In this document: one piece after another, positions 24,980-33,365 of the stretch
How positions within the stretch are numbered: the stretch's first letter is position 1
Layout of the letters: every line of letters starts with the position of its first letter
Assembly (NCBI RefSeq): GCF_003287955.1
Contig: NZ_QMKP01000005.1
Location: 62,001-126,000 of the forward strand
Direction of reading: 5' to 3'
Length of the DNA: 64,000 bases
Source: Arthrobacter sp. AQ5-06
Lineage (GTDB): Bacteria; Actinomycetota; Actinomycetes; Actinomycetales; Micrococcaceae
Program-made: the position numbers and the translations under genes
The notes under the pieces: generated by a model
Database searches by the model: none
Told to the model about the DNA's origin: nothing
The model's input: only the letters and a program-made list of their open reading frames with translations

Positions 24980-26878
24980 CTACGCGAACCTGGCGAGCGG
25001 GTTGGCGAGCCGGCCGGCCATCTGCAGCCCGCCGGACGGGTCCGTGAGGTCGAGCATCTGCTGGTTGTTCCGCAGCTGCAGCCGGTTCAGGCACGACAGA
25101 TCAAAGTCCGCGGCGAAAAGGTCGTGGCGGGCGAACTGGTCCGCCAGCTCCGGGTTCTCAGCCTGGTAGGCCTGGATGACCCGCGCGGCCGTACCCCAGA
25201 ACTCCTCCTCTCTGAGTTTCCCGTCCTCCACCAGCAGGGCACCGAGGAAGCGGAAGATGCAGTCGAACACATCCGTGAAGATGGCCAGCACCTTTTCGCC
25301 GTCGGGAATGTCCACCTGGATCCGTGATACCTCCTCGGGCATGTCCAGCCTGTGCCCCATCACCACGATTTCCTCGGCGATGTCCTTCATAACTGCCCGC
25401 ACAGGCACGCCGTCCTCGAGCACCAGGATCACGTTCTCGCCATGCGGCATAAAGGCGAGTTCGTACCGGTAGAGGCAGTGGACCAGCGGGACGAGGTAAA
25501 CCTCGAAGTAGCGGCGCAGCCATTCGGCGGGCTCCAGTCCGGAGCGCTCGATCAGGGCAGACACCATCGGCTTGCCAGCCGAATCGACGTGCAGCAGGGA
25601 CGCCATGGTGGCAAGCTGCTGGCCGTCCTCCAGCAGCGGGAGCGGACTTTCCCTCCACAGCGCAGACAGCATCTTCTGGTAGGGCGAACCTTTGGCGGCC
25701 GCGGCCTCGTAGTAGCTGTTGTGGTAGCCAATCGCCGCGATCTCGCTGATCATGGCCAGGCCGCGCTTCTGCAGGGCTTCGTCGGACCGGATCAGGTCCT
25801 GCAGCCAGTCATTGATGGCGGGGGTTGCCTTCATGTATTGCGGCGAAAGCCCGCGCATAAAGCCCATGTTAAGGACGGACATCGCCGTCTTGACGTAACT
25901 CTTGGCGGGCGCGGCCGTGTTGAAGAACGTGCGGATGGACTGCTGGGCCTGATAACTGTCTGCACCGGTCCCCAGGTGGATGATGTGCTGCTGGGCGATT
26001 TCGGCAGCGAATGTGACGGTGAGTTTGTTCTCCCACTGCCAGGGATGCACGGGCATCAGGAAGTACTGTGCGGGGTCCACGCCCTGGGCAGCGAATTCGG
26101 CGTCAAACGACTGCAGCGCAGCGGAACCGAGCTCGGCCGCCAGGTGGTCGCCGTAGTCCAGTCCGGCGCTGGCAGTGAAGACAGCCTTGCTGCGGTGGAC
26201 CCCGATCCACTCCAGCCGGACGGGGGCTCCGGTCTCCGGCGCGAACGCCCGGTAGTCGCTGATGCCGAAGCCCAGCCGGCCGTTGTTGGCCACGAAACAC
26301 GGGTGGCCCTCCGTCATGCTGCGTTCGATGGCCTGGAAGTCGGCTGCGGGGTCGATTCCGCCCGTGACTCCCGCCACGAGTTCTTCGGCGGACGGCTGTC
26401 CCAGCCACTGTTTGTAGGAGTGGCCGGCCAACGTGCTGCTGATCTCCTCCAGGTATACCGGTAGCATCTCCTCGCGGATGCCAAGGGTGTCCTTGAACTC
26501 GGTGATGAAGCGCAGGGCATCGGGGGCGGCGTCCTCACCGCTGCGCGTGCAGTGGATCGAAGCGGCGTTCACCGACCAGTGCTCCATCTCAAGCACGCGG
26601 GCGGTGAACGAGTACGCCGTTGAGCCGTCATCGCTGCGGACCACATACACCGCGGGCTCCTCCGGACCTGTGGCACCCCCGCCGGAGCCCAGGCGCTGCG
26701 GCTCCAGGATGCGTTCGTGGAGGAATTCGGCGAGTGCCTTGCGGACCAGGTGGCGGTTGGCCGTGGCCCAGCGCTCGGGTGCGAGGTGGGGAACGGTGTT
26801 GGCGGTGCTGTCCGGCCTATCGGCGGCGGCGTCAATGTCGGCGGGGTCAACGACAGCGGGGTCCAGCTCGATGGTCAC
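24980..26878 (-). CDS. desD: NIS siderophore synthetase, desferrioxamine type (IucA/IucC family)
   Basis: A 632-residue NRPS-independent siderophore synthetase. DesD joins and cyclises hydroxamate-containing succinyl-cadaverine units with ATP, giving desferrioxamines such as DFO-E or DFO-B. The IucA/IucC fold covers about 130-480 with GHPCFVANNGRLGFG, MPVHPWQWENKL, and KTAMSVLNMGFMRGLSPQYM. A FhuF-like C-terminal region holds ELAFMPHGENVILVLEDG. The length is normal for DesD. It is last of four genes that overlap by 4 bp each. Assignment to the desferrioxamine branch rests on the full DesABCD set. Confidence 0.92.
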   Translation of the reverse strand: MTIELDPAVVDPADIDAAADRPDSTANTVPHLAPERWATANRHLVRKALAEFLHERILEPQRLGSGGGATGPEEPAVYVVRSDDGSTAYSFTARVLEMEHWSVNAASIHCTRSGEDAAPDALRFITEFKDTLGIREEMLPVYLEEISSTLAGHSYKQWLGQPSAEELVAGVTGGIDPAADFQAIERSMTEGHPCFVANNGRLGFGISDYRAFAPETGAPVRLEWIGVHRSKAVFTASAGLDYGDHLAAELGSAALQSFDAEFAAQGVDPAQYFLMPVHPWQWENKLTVTFAAEIAQQHIIHLGTGADSYQAQQSIRTFFNTAAPAKSYVKTAMSVLNMGFMRGLSPQYMKATPAINDWLQDLIRSDEALQKRGLAMISEIAAIGYHNSYYEAAAAKGSPYQKMLSALWRESPLPLLEDGQQLATMASLLHVDSAGKPMVSALIERSGLEPAEWLRRYFEVYLVPLVHCLYRYELAFMPHGENVILVLEDGVPVRAVMKDIAEEIVVMGHRLDMPEEVSRIQVDIPDGEKVLAIFTDVFDCIFRFLGALLVEDGKLREEEFWGTAARVIQAYQAENPELADQFARHDLFAADFDLSCLNRLQLRNNQQMLDLTDPSGGLQMAGRLANPLARFA

Positions 26879-27468
26879 AGTGATGCTCCTTGGTGGATCG
26901 GGGCGGAAAGGTCATGGGAATCGTCTTGAGGGTGGCGCAGGGCTGCGCGGGCTGCGAGGTAGTCCTGGCGTGTGCAGAAACTGAGCAGCGCTTCCTTGTC
27001 CGGCAGGTTGACCACCCCCGCCGGCTGGAAGCCCAGCCGCTCGTTAAGCACATGGATCTTGGAGTTTCTGGCGTCTGGTTCCACTACCACGCGTTCCACG
27101 CCTGGTTTTTCGAACAACCGCTCCAGTACGGCGTCCATCACCGCGGCCGTGTACCCCGGTTGGGGATCTCCCGACGGCGGCGCCACCAGCAGGTGCATGC
27201 CGATGTCGCCTTCCTTCACGGCATAGACCGCGGCCAGCGGCGAGGCGGCCGGCAGGTATTCCTCCATCAGGAAGGCGGGGACGCCGTCGTCGTTGATCCC
27301 CAGCAAGGCATGGTGATGCCCCGTTGCCTGGATTTTCGAGTATTCCTCCACTACTCCGTCAACGCTGGCGGACAGCATCCCCCAGAACGACGCGTACGGC
27401 TGGGTCACCCAGCTGTGGAGGAGGGGTGCATCGGCAACGGCGTCAACACAGCGGAACGTGAAGCTCAC
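26875..27468 (-). CDS. desC: Siderophore acyltransferase, GNAT type (DesC-like)
   Basis: A 197-residue GNAT-fold protein of the RhbD/IucB type. In the pathway it transfers a succinyl or acetyl group from CoA onto N-hydroxycadaverine. Visible features are SWVTQPYASFWGM near the start, IGMHLLVAPPSGDPQPGYT (acyl-CoA-binding strand and loop), VVVEPDARNSKIHVLNERLGFQPAG near the C-terminal third and LPDKEALLSFCTRQDY. It overlaps desB (upstream) and desD (downstream) by 4 bp each, so the enzymes are probably made in fixed ratio. Confidence 0.88.
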   Translation of the reverse strand: MSFTFRCVDAVADAPLLHSWVTQPYASFWGMLSASVDGVVEEYSKIQATGHHHALLGINDDGVPAFLMEEYLPAASPLAAVYAVKEGDIGMHLLVAPPSGDPQPGYTAAVMDAVLERLFEKPGVERVVVEPDARNSKIHVLNERLGFQPAGVVNLPDKEALLSFCTRQDYLAARAALRHPQDDSHDLSAPIHQGASL

Positions 27469-28865
27469 GCGGGCACCTCCACTGTCTGGGCCGGGAGCTG
27501 TCCGGCGTTGGGAAAGGCACCCGGCACAGCCGCAGGACTGCCGGGCATGCTTGCCGGCGCGCCGAACTGCTGGAACGCGATGCTGCGCTCCACGGGATAG
27601 ACCTCGCGGCCTGTGATCTCACGCAGGATGCACGAGTTGCGGTAGGCGGCCATGCCGAGGTCCGGCGTGACAAAGCCGTGCGTGTGCAGCTCGGCGTTCT
27701 GGACGAAAATTTCGCCGGGTTCGACGCCGGTGCCGTAGTTGCGTGCCACGGCGAACCGGCCGGCGGAGTCCCTGGCAATCCGGTCCTGGATGCCCGCCAG
27801 GAAGTCCGGCTCCCGGTAGGTGTAGCCGGTGGCCAGGACCACTGCTTCGCTGTCCAGCACATAGTCGGAGCCCTGTTCCTCGTGCGTGAGCTGCAGGGTG
27901 TGGGAACCGGCGGCCGGATTCCACGCGGCGCCGGTGAGCGATGAGTGGGTCAGGAGCTGGGTGTCCACCATGCCGGAGAGGCTCTTGGTGTACAGGAGGT
28001 CGTAGATGGCGTCGATCAGCTCGGAGTTGATGCCTTTGTACAGGTTCTTCTGGCTCTTAATGAGGCCGTCGCGTTGGTCCTGAGGCAGCCCATGGAAGTA
28101 ATCTACGTACTCCGGCGAGGTCATCTCCAGGGTGAGCTTGGTGTACTCCAGCGGGAAGAAGCGCCCGGACCGGGTGACCCAGTTCAGCTGGTAGCCGTAC
28201 GTGTCCATGTCCTGCAGGAGCTCGTAGTAGATTTCCGCGGCGCTCTGGCCGCTGCCCACGATGGTGATGCTGCGCTTGGCCTGCAGTTCACTCTTCCTCG
28301 ACAGGTAGTCGGCGTTGTGGAGGACAAGTCCCCCGCCGCCGTTGGCCGCCGCGTCGACTATTCCGTCACAGGACGCCGGCACATACGGCGAGGTGCCCGT
28401 GCCCAACACCAGGCGCCGGGCCAGCAGCACTTCAGGCCCCTCCGGGCCCTCCACCGAAAGGCGGTACACGCCTGCGTCGTACGTTACATCCAGCACAGCT
28501 GTGCTAAAACGGACGGACCGCAGCTGGCCGGCCACCCACTGGCAGTACTGGTTGTACTCGGCGCGCAGCGGATAGAAGTTTTCGCGGATGTAGAAGCGGT
28601 AGAGGCGCCCGGTCTGCTTGAGGAAATTCAGGAACGAATACGGCGAGGTGGGGTCGGCCAGCGTCACCAGGTCCGCCATGAACGGCACCTGGAGGTGGGC
28701 CGGCTCCAGCATCATGCCGGGATGCCAATCGAAGGATTCCCGTTGTTCCAGGAAGACGCCGTCCAGCCCGTCCACCGGCTCACTGAGGGCGGCGAGGCCA
28801 AGGTTGAAGGGCCCGACGCCGATGCCGGCGAAGTCGAAAATGCGCGGTTCAGTGGAGGTGCTCAT
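27465..28865 (-). CDS. desB: Cadaverine/lysine N-monooxygenase (DesB-like)
   Basis: A 466-residue flavin-dependent N-hydroxylating monooxygenase of the lysine/ornithine N-hydroxylase family. In this operon it hydroxylates one amine of cadaverine. The FAD-binding motif is GIGVGPFNLGLAAL near residue 14; the MLEPAHLQVPFMADLVTLADPTSPYSFLNFL block is typical of the family. An NADPH site follows at IVGSGQSAAE (about residue 210), and ATGYTYREPDFL occurs towards the C-terminus. The start ATG at 28865 overlaps the desA stop by 4 bp. Confidence 0.92.
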   Translation of the reverse strand: MSTSTEPRIFDFAGIGVGPFNLGLAALSEPVDGLDGVFLEQRESFDWHPGMMLEPAHLQVPFMADLVTLADPTSPYSFLNFLKQTGRLYRFYIRENFYPLRAEYNQYCQWVAGQLRSVRFSTAVLDVTYDAGVYRLSVEGPEGPEVLLARRLVLGTGTSPYVPASCDGIVDAAANGGGGLVLHNADYLSRKSELQAKRSITIVGSGQSAAEIYYELLQDMDTYGYQLNWVTRSGRFFPLEYTKLTLEMTSPEYVDYFHGLPQDQRDGLIKSQKNLYKGINSELIDAIYDLLYTKSLSGMVDTQLLTHSSLTGAAWNPAAGSHTLQLTHEEQGSDYVLDSEAVVLATGYTYREPDFLAGIQDRIARDSAGRFAVARNYGTGVEPGEIFVQNAELHTHGFVTPDLGMAAYRNSCILREITGREVYPVERSIAFQQFGAPASMPGSPAAVPGAFPNAGQLPAQTVEVPA

Positions 28866-30514
28866 GCGGACACCTCGCTGTTGCTGGCGTTGGCCAGCAG
28901 CTGCGCGCCGGTGCGGCGCAGCAGCCCGATGATCTCGCTGATGTCCTCCAGGGTTGCTTCGGCGTTGAGTAGGGTGAACTTCAGGTAGTGCCTGCCAGCC
29001 ACCTTGGTGCCGGCCACCACGGCCTGCCCGGACGCGAAGACCGCCGCGCGGATGGCCGGGTTGAGGGTATCGGCCGCATCCTCGGAAAGCCGGCCGTGAG
29101 CGTCGGTGAGACCGGCATCGGCAAGCGCATCAGCGCCGGTCACACGGGGCCGGTACCGGAAGACCAGCGTGCTGAGCTGCGGGTCGGCGGCGAGTTCAAA
29201 GTCGTCGTCGGCCGCCATCACCGATCCCACACGCCCGGCGAGATCGATCGCTTCATCAAACAAGGCGCCAATCGCATCCGCGCCCATGATGCGCAGGGTC
29301 AGCCACAGCTTGAGCGCGTCAAAGCGCCGGGTGGTCTGGATGCTCTTGTCTACCTGGTTGGGGATCTCGGCCAGGGCGGCGCTTTCCGGGTTCAGGTAGT
29401 CGGCGTAGTAGGTGACGTGCTGGAGCATGGCGCGGTCCCGGACCAGCAAGGCGCTGGAGCTCACGGGCTGGAAGAACGTTTTGTGGAAGTCCACGGTGAC
29501 GGAGTCGGCCAGGCGGGTCCCGTCCAGCAGGTGGTGGTAACGGCCGGAAACCATCAGCCCGCCACCGTAAGCCGCGTCAATGTGGAACCAGGCACCGTAG
29601 GCGCGGGCCAGGGCGGCGAGGTCTGCGAGCGGGTCCACCGCACCGAAGTCAGTGGTCCCGGCGGTGGCCACAACCGCCATCGGAACCAGCCCGGCGTCGT
29701 GCGTTTCCGCCATGGCCTCAGCGAGCGCGGCCGGGTCCATCTTGTGGTCCGCGGCGCAGGGGACAGAGATGACGGCGTCGAAGCCCATGCCCAGCATGGA
29801 CGCGGACTTCTGGATGCTGAAGTGGCTGTCTGCTGATGTGAAGATCCGCAGCTTTTCCAGCAGCGCGGGCAGCCGGAGTCCGGCGTTGGCCGGCTCCTGC
29901 CGCAGCCCGGCAACGGCGTGGTTGCGCGCGATCAGCAGTGCCTGAAGGTTGGACTGGCTGCCGCCGGAGGTGAACACGCCGTCGGCTGCAGCCCCCAGCT
30001 GCAGCCGTTCGGCGGTCCAGTCGATGAGCCGGCGCTCGATCATGGTGGCCCCGGCGCTCTGGTCCCAGGTGTCCATCGAGGAGTTCACCGCGGACAGGAT
30101 GGCCTCCCCTACCAGCGCCGGGATCACTACCGGGCAGTTCAGGTGTGCCGCGTACTTCGCATCGTGGAAGTAGATCGCGTCGCCAAGGTAGACGGTCTCA
30201 AGCTCCTCCAGGGCCGCGGCGGTGTCCGGGAGCGGCTGGTCCAGGTCAACGGCGCCGATGCGCGCATTCATTTCGGCAGGCCCGACGCCGGTGAAGGGCC
30301 GGGTGGTCCGGTCGAGTTTGGTGGCTACGGCGTTGACGCCCTGCAGCACCTGCGCCACGTACCGGGTGGAGTTCCTGGTGTTGAACAGATGGTTGGTGGC
30401 AGCGAGGGCCAGCTCCACGCTGGAGCCGAAATCCTGCCCTGGCAGGGTTTCGCCCACCCGATTTTCATCCACGTACATCTCATCAACACGGGGCAGCAGC
30501 GGCACAGTGGTCAT
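28862..30514 (-). CDS. desA: PLP-dependent lysine decarboxylase of siderophore synthesis (DesA-like)
   Basis: A 550-residue group II PLP decarboxylase that makes cadaverine from lysine, the first step of desferrioxamine synthesis. GVFTSGGSQSNLQALL and the PLP-binding HIDAAYGGGLMVSGRY are followed by VDFHKTFFQPVSSSALL, whose Lys forms the Schiff base. Proteins of this group are also called 2,4-diaminobutyrate decarboxylase-like; the operon decides the substrate. The start ATG at 30514 lacks a clear ribosome site (CTAAGG touches it), so an internal ATG at 30478 is possible. An iron box lies 32 bp upstream. Confidence 0.9.
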   Translation of the reverse strand: MTTVPLLPRVDEMYVDENRVGETLPGQDFGSSVELALAATNHLFNTRNSTRYVAQVLQGVNAVATKLDRTTRPFTGVGPAEMNARIGAVDLDQPLPDTAAALEELETVYLGDAIYFHDAKYAAHLNCPVVIPALVGEAILSAVNSSMDTWDQSAGATMIERRLIDWTAERLQLGAAADGVFTSGGSQSNLQALLIARNHAVAGLRQEPANAGLRLPALLEKLRIFTSADSHFSIQKSASMLGMGFDAVISVPCAADHKMDPAALAEAMAETHDAGLVPMAVVATAGTTDFGAVDPLADLAALARAYGAWFHIDAAYGGGLMVSGRYHHLLDGTRLADSVTVDFHKTFFQPVSSSALLVRDRAMLQHVTYYADYLNPESAALAEIPNQVDKSIQTTRRFDALKLWLTLRIMGADAIGALFDEAIDLAGRVGSVMAADDDFELAADPQLSTLVFRYRPRVTGADALADAGLTDAHGRLSEDAADTLNPAIRAAVFASGQAVVAGTKVAGRHYLKFTLLNAEATLEDISEIIGLLRRTGAQLLANASNSEVSA

Positions 30515-30545
30515 CCTTAGTTCGACGTTGGGGAGGTGTCTTTAG

Positions 30546-30564
30546 CAAGGTAAGCCTTACTTAG
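30546..30564. promoter_or_regulatory. Iron box (IdeR/DmdR-type) upstream of desA
   Basis: CAAGGTAAGCCTTACTTAG agrees at about 12-13 of 19 positions with the IdeR/DmdR/DtxR consensus TTAGGTTAGGCTAACCTAA, including the palindromic AGGTAAG/CTTACTT halves. Its location just before the desABCD operon is where an iron-dependent repressor would act. Further TTAGGTGAACC sequence follows and may be a second half-site. Confidence 0.75.
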
Positions 30565-30685
30565 GTGAACCTTTTCGTCAAACTTTAGTGACTTATTTAT
30601 CTTAAGCCGCGGGAATACGTGTGTTCTTCGGGTCGCGAGCGCGTCATTGACTGGCCCCGATCGCTAATCGGGTGCAAAATACTCC

Positions 30686-30779
30686 GCGCGAACGGACACT
30701 TGAGGCCCTCCGGAGGGAGTTTCTGGGGACTAAATGATCCGTTCGCGCCGGTGGGAGGGGCTTCAGTGACCGTTCGCGC
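30686..30779. repeat. 63-bp inverted repeat with GCGCGAACGGA ends, plus an extra half copy
   Basis: GCGCGAACGGA at 30686-30696 pairs exactly with 30738-30748, giving a 63-bp element. Weaker pairing continues inwards over 12 more bases. A third copy of the arm, in the same orientation as the right one (reverse complement GCGCGAACGGTCACT), lies at 30765-30779. It ends exactly in the stop codon of the next gene. A further half copy is at 1761-1784. Confidence 0.65.
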
Positions 30780-31108
30780 TAGTTGTCCGGCCAGTCGATG
30801 TGCTGTTCGTAGCCCTCGTGGGCGCGGAGGTAGCCGGCAATGAACGGGCAATGCGGGATGATCCGCTTACCCGAAGCCACCACGTCGTCGAGCGCGAAGT
30901 GCGCCAACACCTTTCCCAGTCCCTGGCCCTTGAAGTCCTCGGCGGTCTCGGTGTGGGTGAAATCCACGTGTCCGGGCAGGTCCCGGAAGAAGGACTGGAC
31001 GGCGACCTTTCCACCCACCCGCAGCTCGTAGCGGTGGTGTTCGTCATCCCTGGACAGCGAGACGTCGGGGTTGAACTTGTCCTCTGTGGAAATCATGTTC
31101 TCAGTCAT
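30779..31108 (-). CDS. Small GNAT-like N-acetyltransferase (COG2388 type)
   Basis: A 109-residue protein of the short GCN5-related family (YidJ/GTLF3B-like). It has RYELRVGGKVAVQSFF, HTETAEDFKGQGLGKVLAHFALDD (the Q/GxxGxG/A acetyl-CoA loop: GQGLGK) and the C-terminal CPFIAGYLRAHEGYEQHI (C/SPF...Y...H pattern). The family acceptor is unknown. The ATG at 31108 overlaps the stop of the upstream acyltransferase gene by 4 bp, so the two are expressed together. Confidence 0.85.
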   Translation of the reverse strand: MTENMISTEDKFNPDVSLSRDDEHHRYELRVGGKVAVQSFFRDLPGHVDFTHTETAEDFKGQGLGKVLAHFALDDVVASGKRIIPHCPFIAGYLRAHEGYEQHIDWPDN

Positions 31109-32469
31109 GGTTCGACATTGGCACTACTTGGCCCCGCTGGCAATGGCCCGTCAGGCTGGCTGCCATCGCGGTCGACCCGTTCGGCACGGACATCGCCGGG
31201 GACGCGTTCCGGCATCCTGCCCAGCAGCAGGACGGCCACCACAAAGCATGCTGCGCCGCCTCCGAGCAGTCCCAGCGTCAGGCCGTTGAGGGCAGCGTCC
31301 GCCACCGGAATGAAGACGACGACGGCGGCCGTCACCACCGCGGCGGCGGGCCGGCCGCGGGTGTGGACAGACGCCGTCGGACGTTCCTCAAGGCGACCGA
31401 ACGCGGCCAGCACCGGGAGCAGGAGGGCGACAACCCCCAGGAGGACGAGCGGACGGGCCCACCACCATTCAGCGGCGCCTGCCACGGGCTTGGGGAAGTC
31501 GGTGAGGAGCAGGAGCCCGGACATGGCCACGAGCAATGGCAGGTGCCAGAGGTACACGGTCATGGAGCGGTGGCCGGCAACCACGACCACCGTGCGGACC
31601 CAGCGCACGCCGGAAATCCAGCCGAGCCCCGGCCGGAAAAGCTGGAGCGCAGCAGCCTGGGACACACCTAGGAGCAGCAGGCAGAGGTTGGGCGGGTTGA
31701 GGTTGACCAGCATGTTTCCGGAGTAGAGACCCAGGCCGGTGACCAGCCCGAGCAGCAGGTTTGCCGCCAGGATGAGCCCAACCAGGCCGGAGCGCGTGAG
31801 CATGGCGAGGTGACCGTCGGCCATCAGGAAACCGAGCTGCTGCACGGCGCACCACAGGAAGACAAGATTTGCGTAGGCGAGCATGGGCAGGGCTCCGCGG
31901 AAGCAGTCGACGGCCACCACCAGGGCCGCCAAGGCGGCAAACGTCAGCCAGGGCGCGCGGTCATGGAACCGGGCCAGCAACGGGATGTTGAGCTGGGCTG
32001 CCAGGTAGGCGGCCAGGAACCACAGCGGCATGCCCGCTCCGGTGGCCATCAACTGGACCACCTGGACGTCCACGCCGAGCAGAAGCGCCGCCGAAAGGCC
32101 CAGGAACATCACCGCCAGGAGCGCCGCCGCCGGGCGGATCAGCCGCAAGAGCCGTGCCTTGGCAAACTCGAGGCCGGTTCCGCCAAGGGCCTTCAGCCGC
32201 TGCCATGACTGCAGGCCGGTGGTGCCGCCGGTCACGAAGAACAGCGGCATCACCATAAAGATCCAGATCACCGGCACGAACCAGAGCTGATCGCCCAGCG
32301 TATTTTCGGAGGTCACGGTGCCGTCCCCTTGCAGGACGGGGCTGACCATCATGCAATGTCCCACCACCACCAGGGCCAGGCAGACGAACCGGACAAGATC
32401 GATCACCTGGTCGCGCTGGACCGCCTGCCCACCGTGCGGGGCCTGCCCCTGTTTCTTCACACCACTCAC
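31105..32469 (-). CDS. Acyltransferase 3 family membrane protein
   Basis: A 454-residue membrane protein with about ten hydrophobic segments of the acyltransferase 3 (OafA/YrhL) family, which moves acyl groups onto surface sugars or small molecules. The N-terminal catalytic region includes DLVRFVCLALVVVGHCMM, whose His is the conserved residue of the family, then PLFFVTGG and the RLLRLIRP motif. It is translationally coupled to the small GNAT protein. The location beside desA could suggest siderophore acylation, but the promoter arrangement gives no support, so this is only a possibility. Confidence 0.82.
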   Translation of the reverse strand: MSGVKKQGQAPHGGQAVQRDQVIDLVRFVCLALVVVGHCMMVSPVLQGDGTVTSENTLGDQLWFVPVIWIFMVMPLFFVTGGTTGLQSWQRLKALGGTGLEFAKARLLRLIRPAAALLAVMFLGLSAALLLGVDVQVVQLMATGAGMPLWFLAAYLAAQLNIPLLARFHDRAPWLTFAALAALVVAVDCFRGALPMLAYANLVFLWCAVQQLGFLMADGHLAMLTRSGLVGLILAANLLLGLVTGLGLYSGNMLVNLNPPNLCLLLLGVSQAAALQLFRPGLGWISGVRWVRTVVVVAGHRSMTVYLWHLPLLVAMSGLLLLTDFPKPVAGAAEWWWARPLVLLGVVALLLPVLAAFGRLEERPTASVHTRGRPAAAVVTAAVVVFIPVADAALNGLTLGLLGGGAACFVVAVLLLGRMPERVPGDVRAERVDRDGSQPDGPLPAGPSSANVEP

Positions 32470-32589
32470 GTGCAGTCCCTACAAGCGCCGATGCTGTTGT
32501 TGACTCAATTGTCCGCCCGCCATGCGCTCCCGGCCAGAAAAGAGTGCTCCCGGCGAGGAGCGGGGCACGCGTCGCCTCAGCAGTGTTAG

Positions 32590-32994
32590 TCAGCCAGTAA
32601 CGGCCAGCAACCCAAGCACGACGGCGAGCAACGGCGTCGCGCCTTGAGTTGCGGCGGCACGGAGGTACTTTTTCCCACTGAGTGCCAGCACCGCGGCGGC
32701 GAGCAGCATGGAGCCGCAGCAGCTGAAGATCAGCGTCCAGCCGACGACCTGCTGCGCCGAAGCGTCGGGGCCAAGCGCCACGCAGCCCACTCCGATGAAC
32801 GCGCCGATGGCCAGGAACAGGTTGTAGAAGCCTTGGTTGTAGGCGAGGGGTTTGGTGGTCTCGGCGTCGGCCTGGGAGGCGAGGCCGAAGCGCTTCCAAG
32901 TGGTCGGAGTGGTCCACGTGAGGGATTCCATAGTGAAGATGTACACATGGAGCACGGCGGCAATGAACGCAAAAAGGAGGGAGACCAGGATCAT
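32590..32994 (-). CDS. DUF1304 family membrane protein
   Basis: A 134-residue protein with four hydrophobic segments. It matches DUF1304: an N-terminal helix with HVYIFTMESLTW, then KPLAYNQGFYNLFLAIGAFIG, which is the most conserved family segment, and two C-terminal helices. The function is unknown. The ATG at 32994 is preceded by a purine-rich stretch. It is separated from the acyltransferase by 120 bp and may have its own promoter. Confidence 0.85.
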   Translation of the reverse strand: MILVSLLFAFIAAVLHVYIFTMESLTWTTPTTWKRFGLASQADAETTKPLAYNQGFYNLFLAIGAFIGVGCVALGPDASAQQVVGWTLIFSCCGSMLLAAAVLALSGKKYLRAAATQGATPLLAVVLGLLAVTG

Positions 32995-33030
32995 GTGCTG
33001 ATCCTAGCCTCCCCACTCACCTGCACCCCG

Positions 33031-33093
33031 GAGTTTTTGTCCAGATAATGCGAGTTGCGCGCCTGCGAAGTCGCTTTAGCTGAACAAAAACTC
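33031..33093. repeat. 63-bp inverted-repeat element, copy 2
   Basis: It begins GAGTTTTTGTCCA and ends ACAAAAACTC, as does copy 1 at 9790-9852, and has exactly the same length. Arms of 22 nt pair with three mismatches around a 19-nt centre. The centre differs from copy 1, so arms and length are conserved more than the loop. Confidence 0.68.
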
Positions 33094-33264
33094 TCAGCGG
33101 GTGAGCATGCCCAACGCCGACGTGGCGAATTCCCTGGCCGAACTGTTCCAGTGGCCCAGCCGGCCCTGGAGGTCTCGCCGTCGGCCCGGTGCGCCGGCAG
33201 CTGTTCCTGGAGCGTGGACAGCACGCCGAATGGACTGCGTTCCGGTGGGGTCGTCGTCGGGCCA

Positions 33265-33337
33265 AGATGTCTGACATCTAACATTTCAAATGAGTGTGGG
33301 ACAGGACATAAAAACGCGCAAGTAGACTTGTCAGACA
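33265..33337. promoter_or_regulatory. Two operator-like palindromes upstream of the FadR-type regulator
   Basis: AGATGTCTGACATCT at 33265-33279 is a perfect 15-bp palindrome around one base. TGTCAGACA at 33329-33337 is a second copy of its core. Both resemble the FadR-subfamily consensus TNGTNNNACNA. The second site lies 28 bp before the regulator start, consistent with autoregulation. Confidence 0.6.
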
Positions 33338-33365
33338 TATCTGGCGGCTGCGGCAAGGGGGACAT

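Larger units (their letters stand above)
32995..33365. other. Intergenic region upstream of the FadR-type regulator
   Basis: These 371 bp contain the 63-bp repeat copy 2 at 33031-33093 and two operator-like palindromes close to the regulator start. The middle part (33095-33260) has open frames but none with a recognisable protein pattern or ribosome site; it may be old coding sequence, which I cannot identify. Confidence 0.4.

Noticed and set aside
33095..33260. Possible gene relic between the 63-bp repeat and the FadR-type regulator
   Set aside because: Translations in all frames gave no recognisable family pattern, so I do not annotate it.
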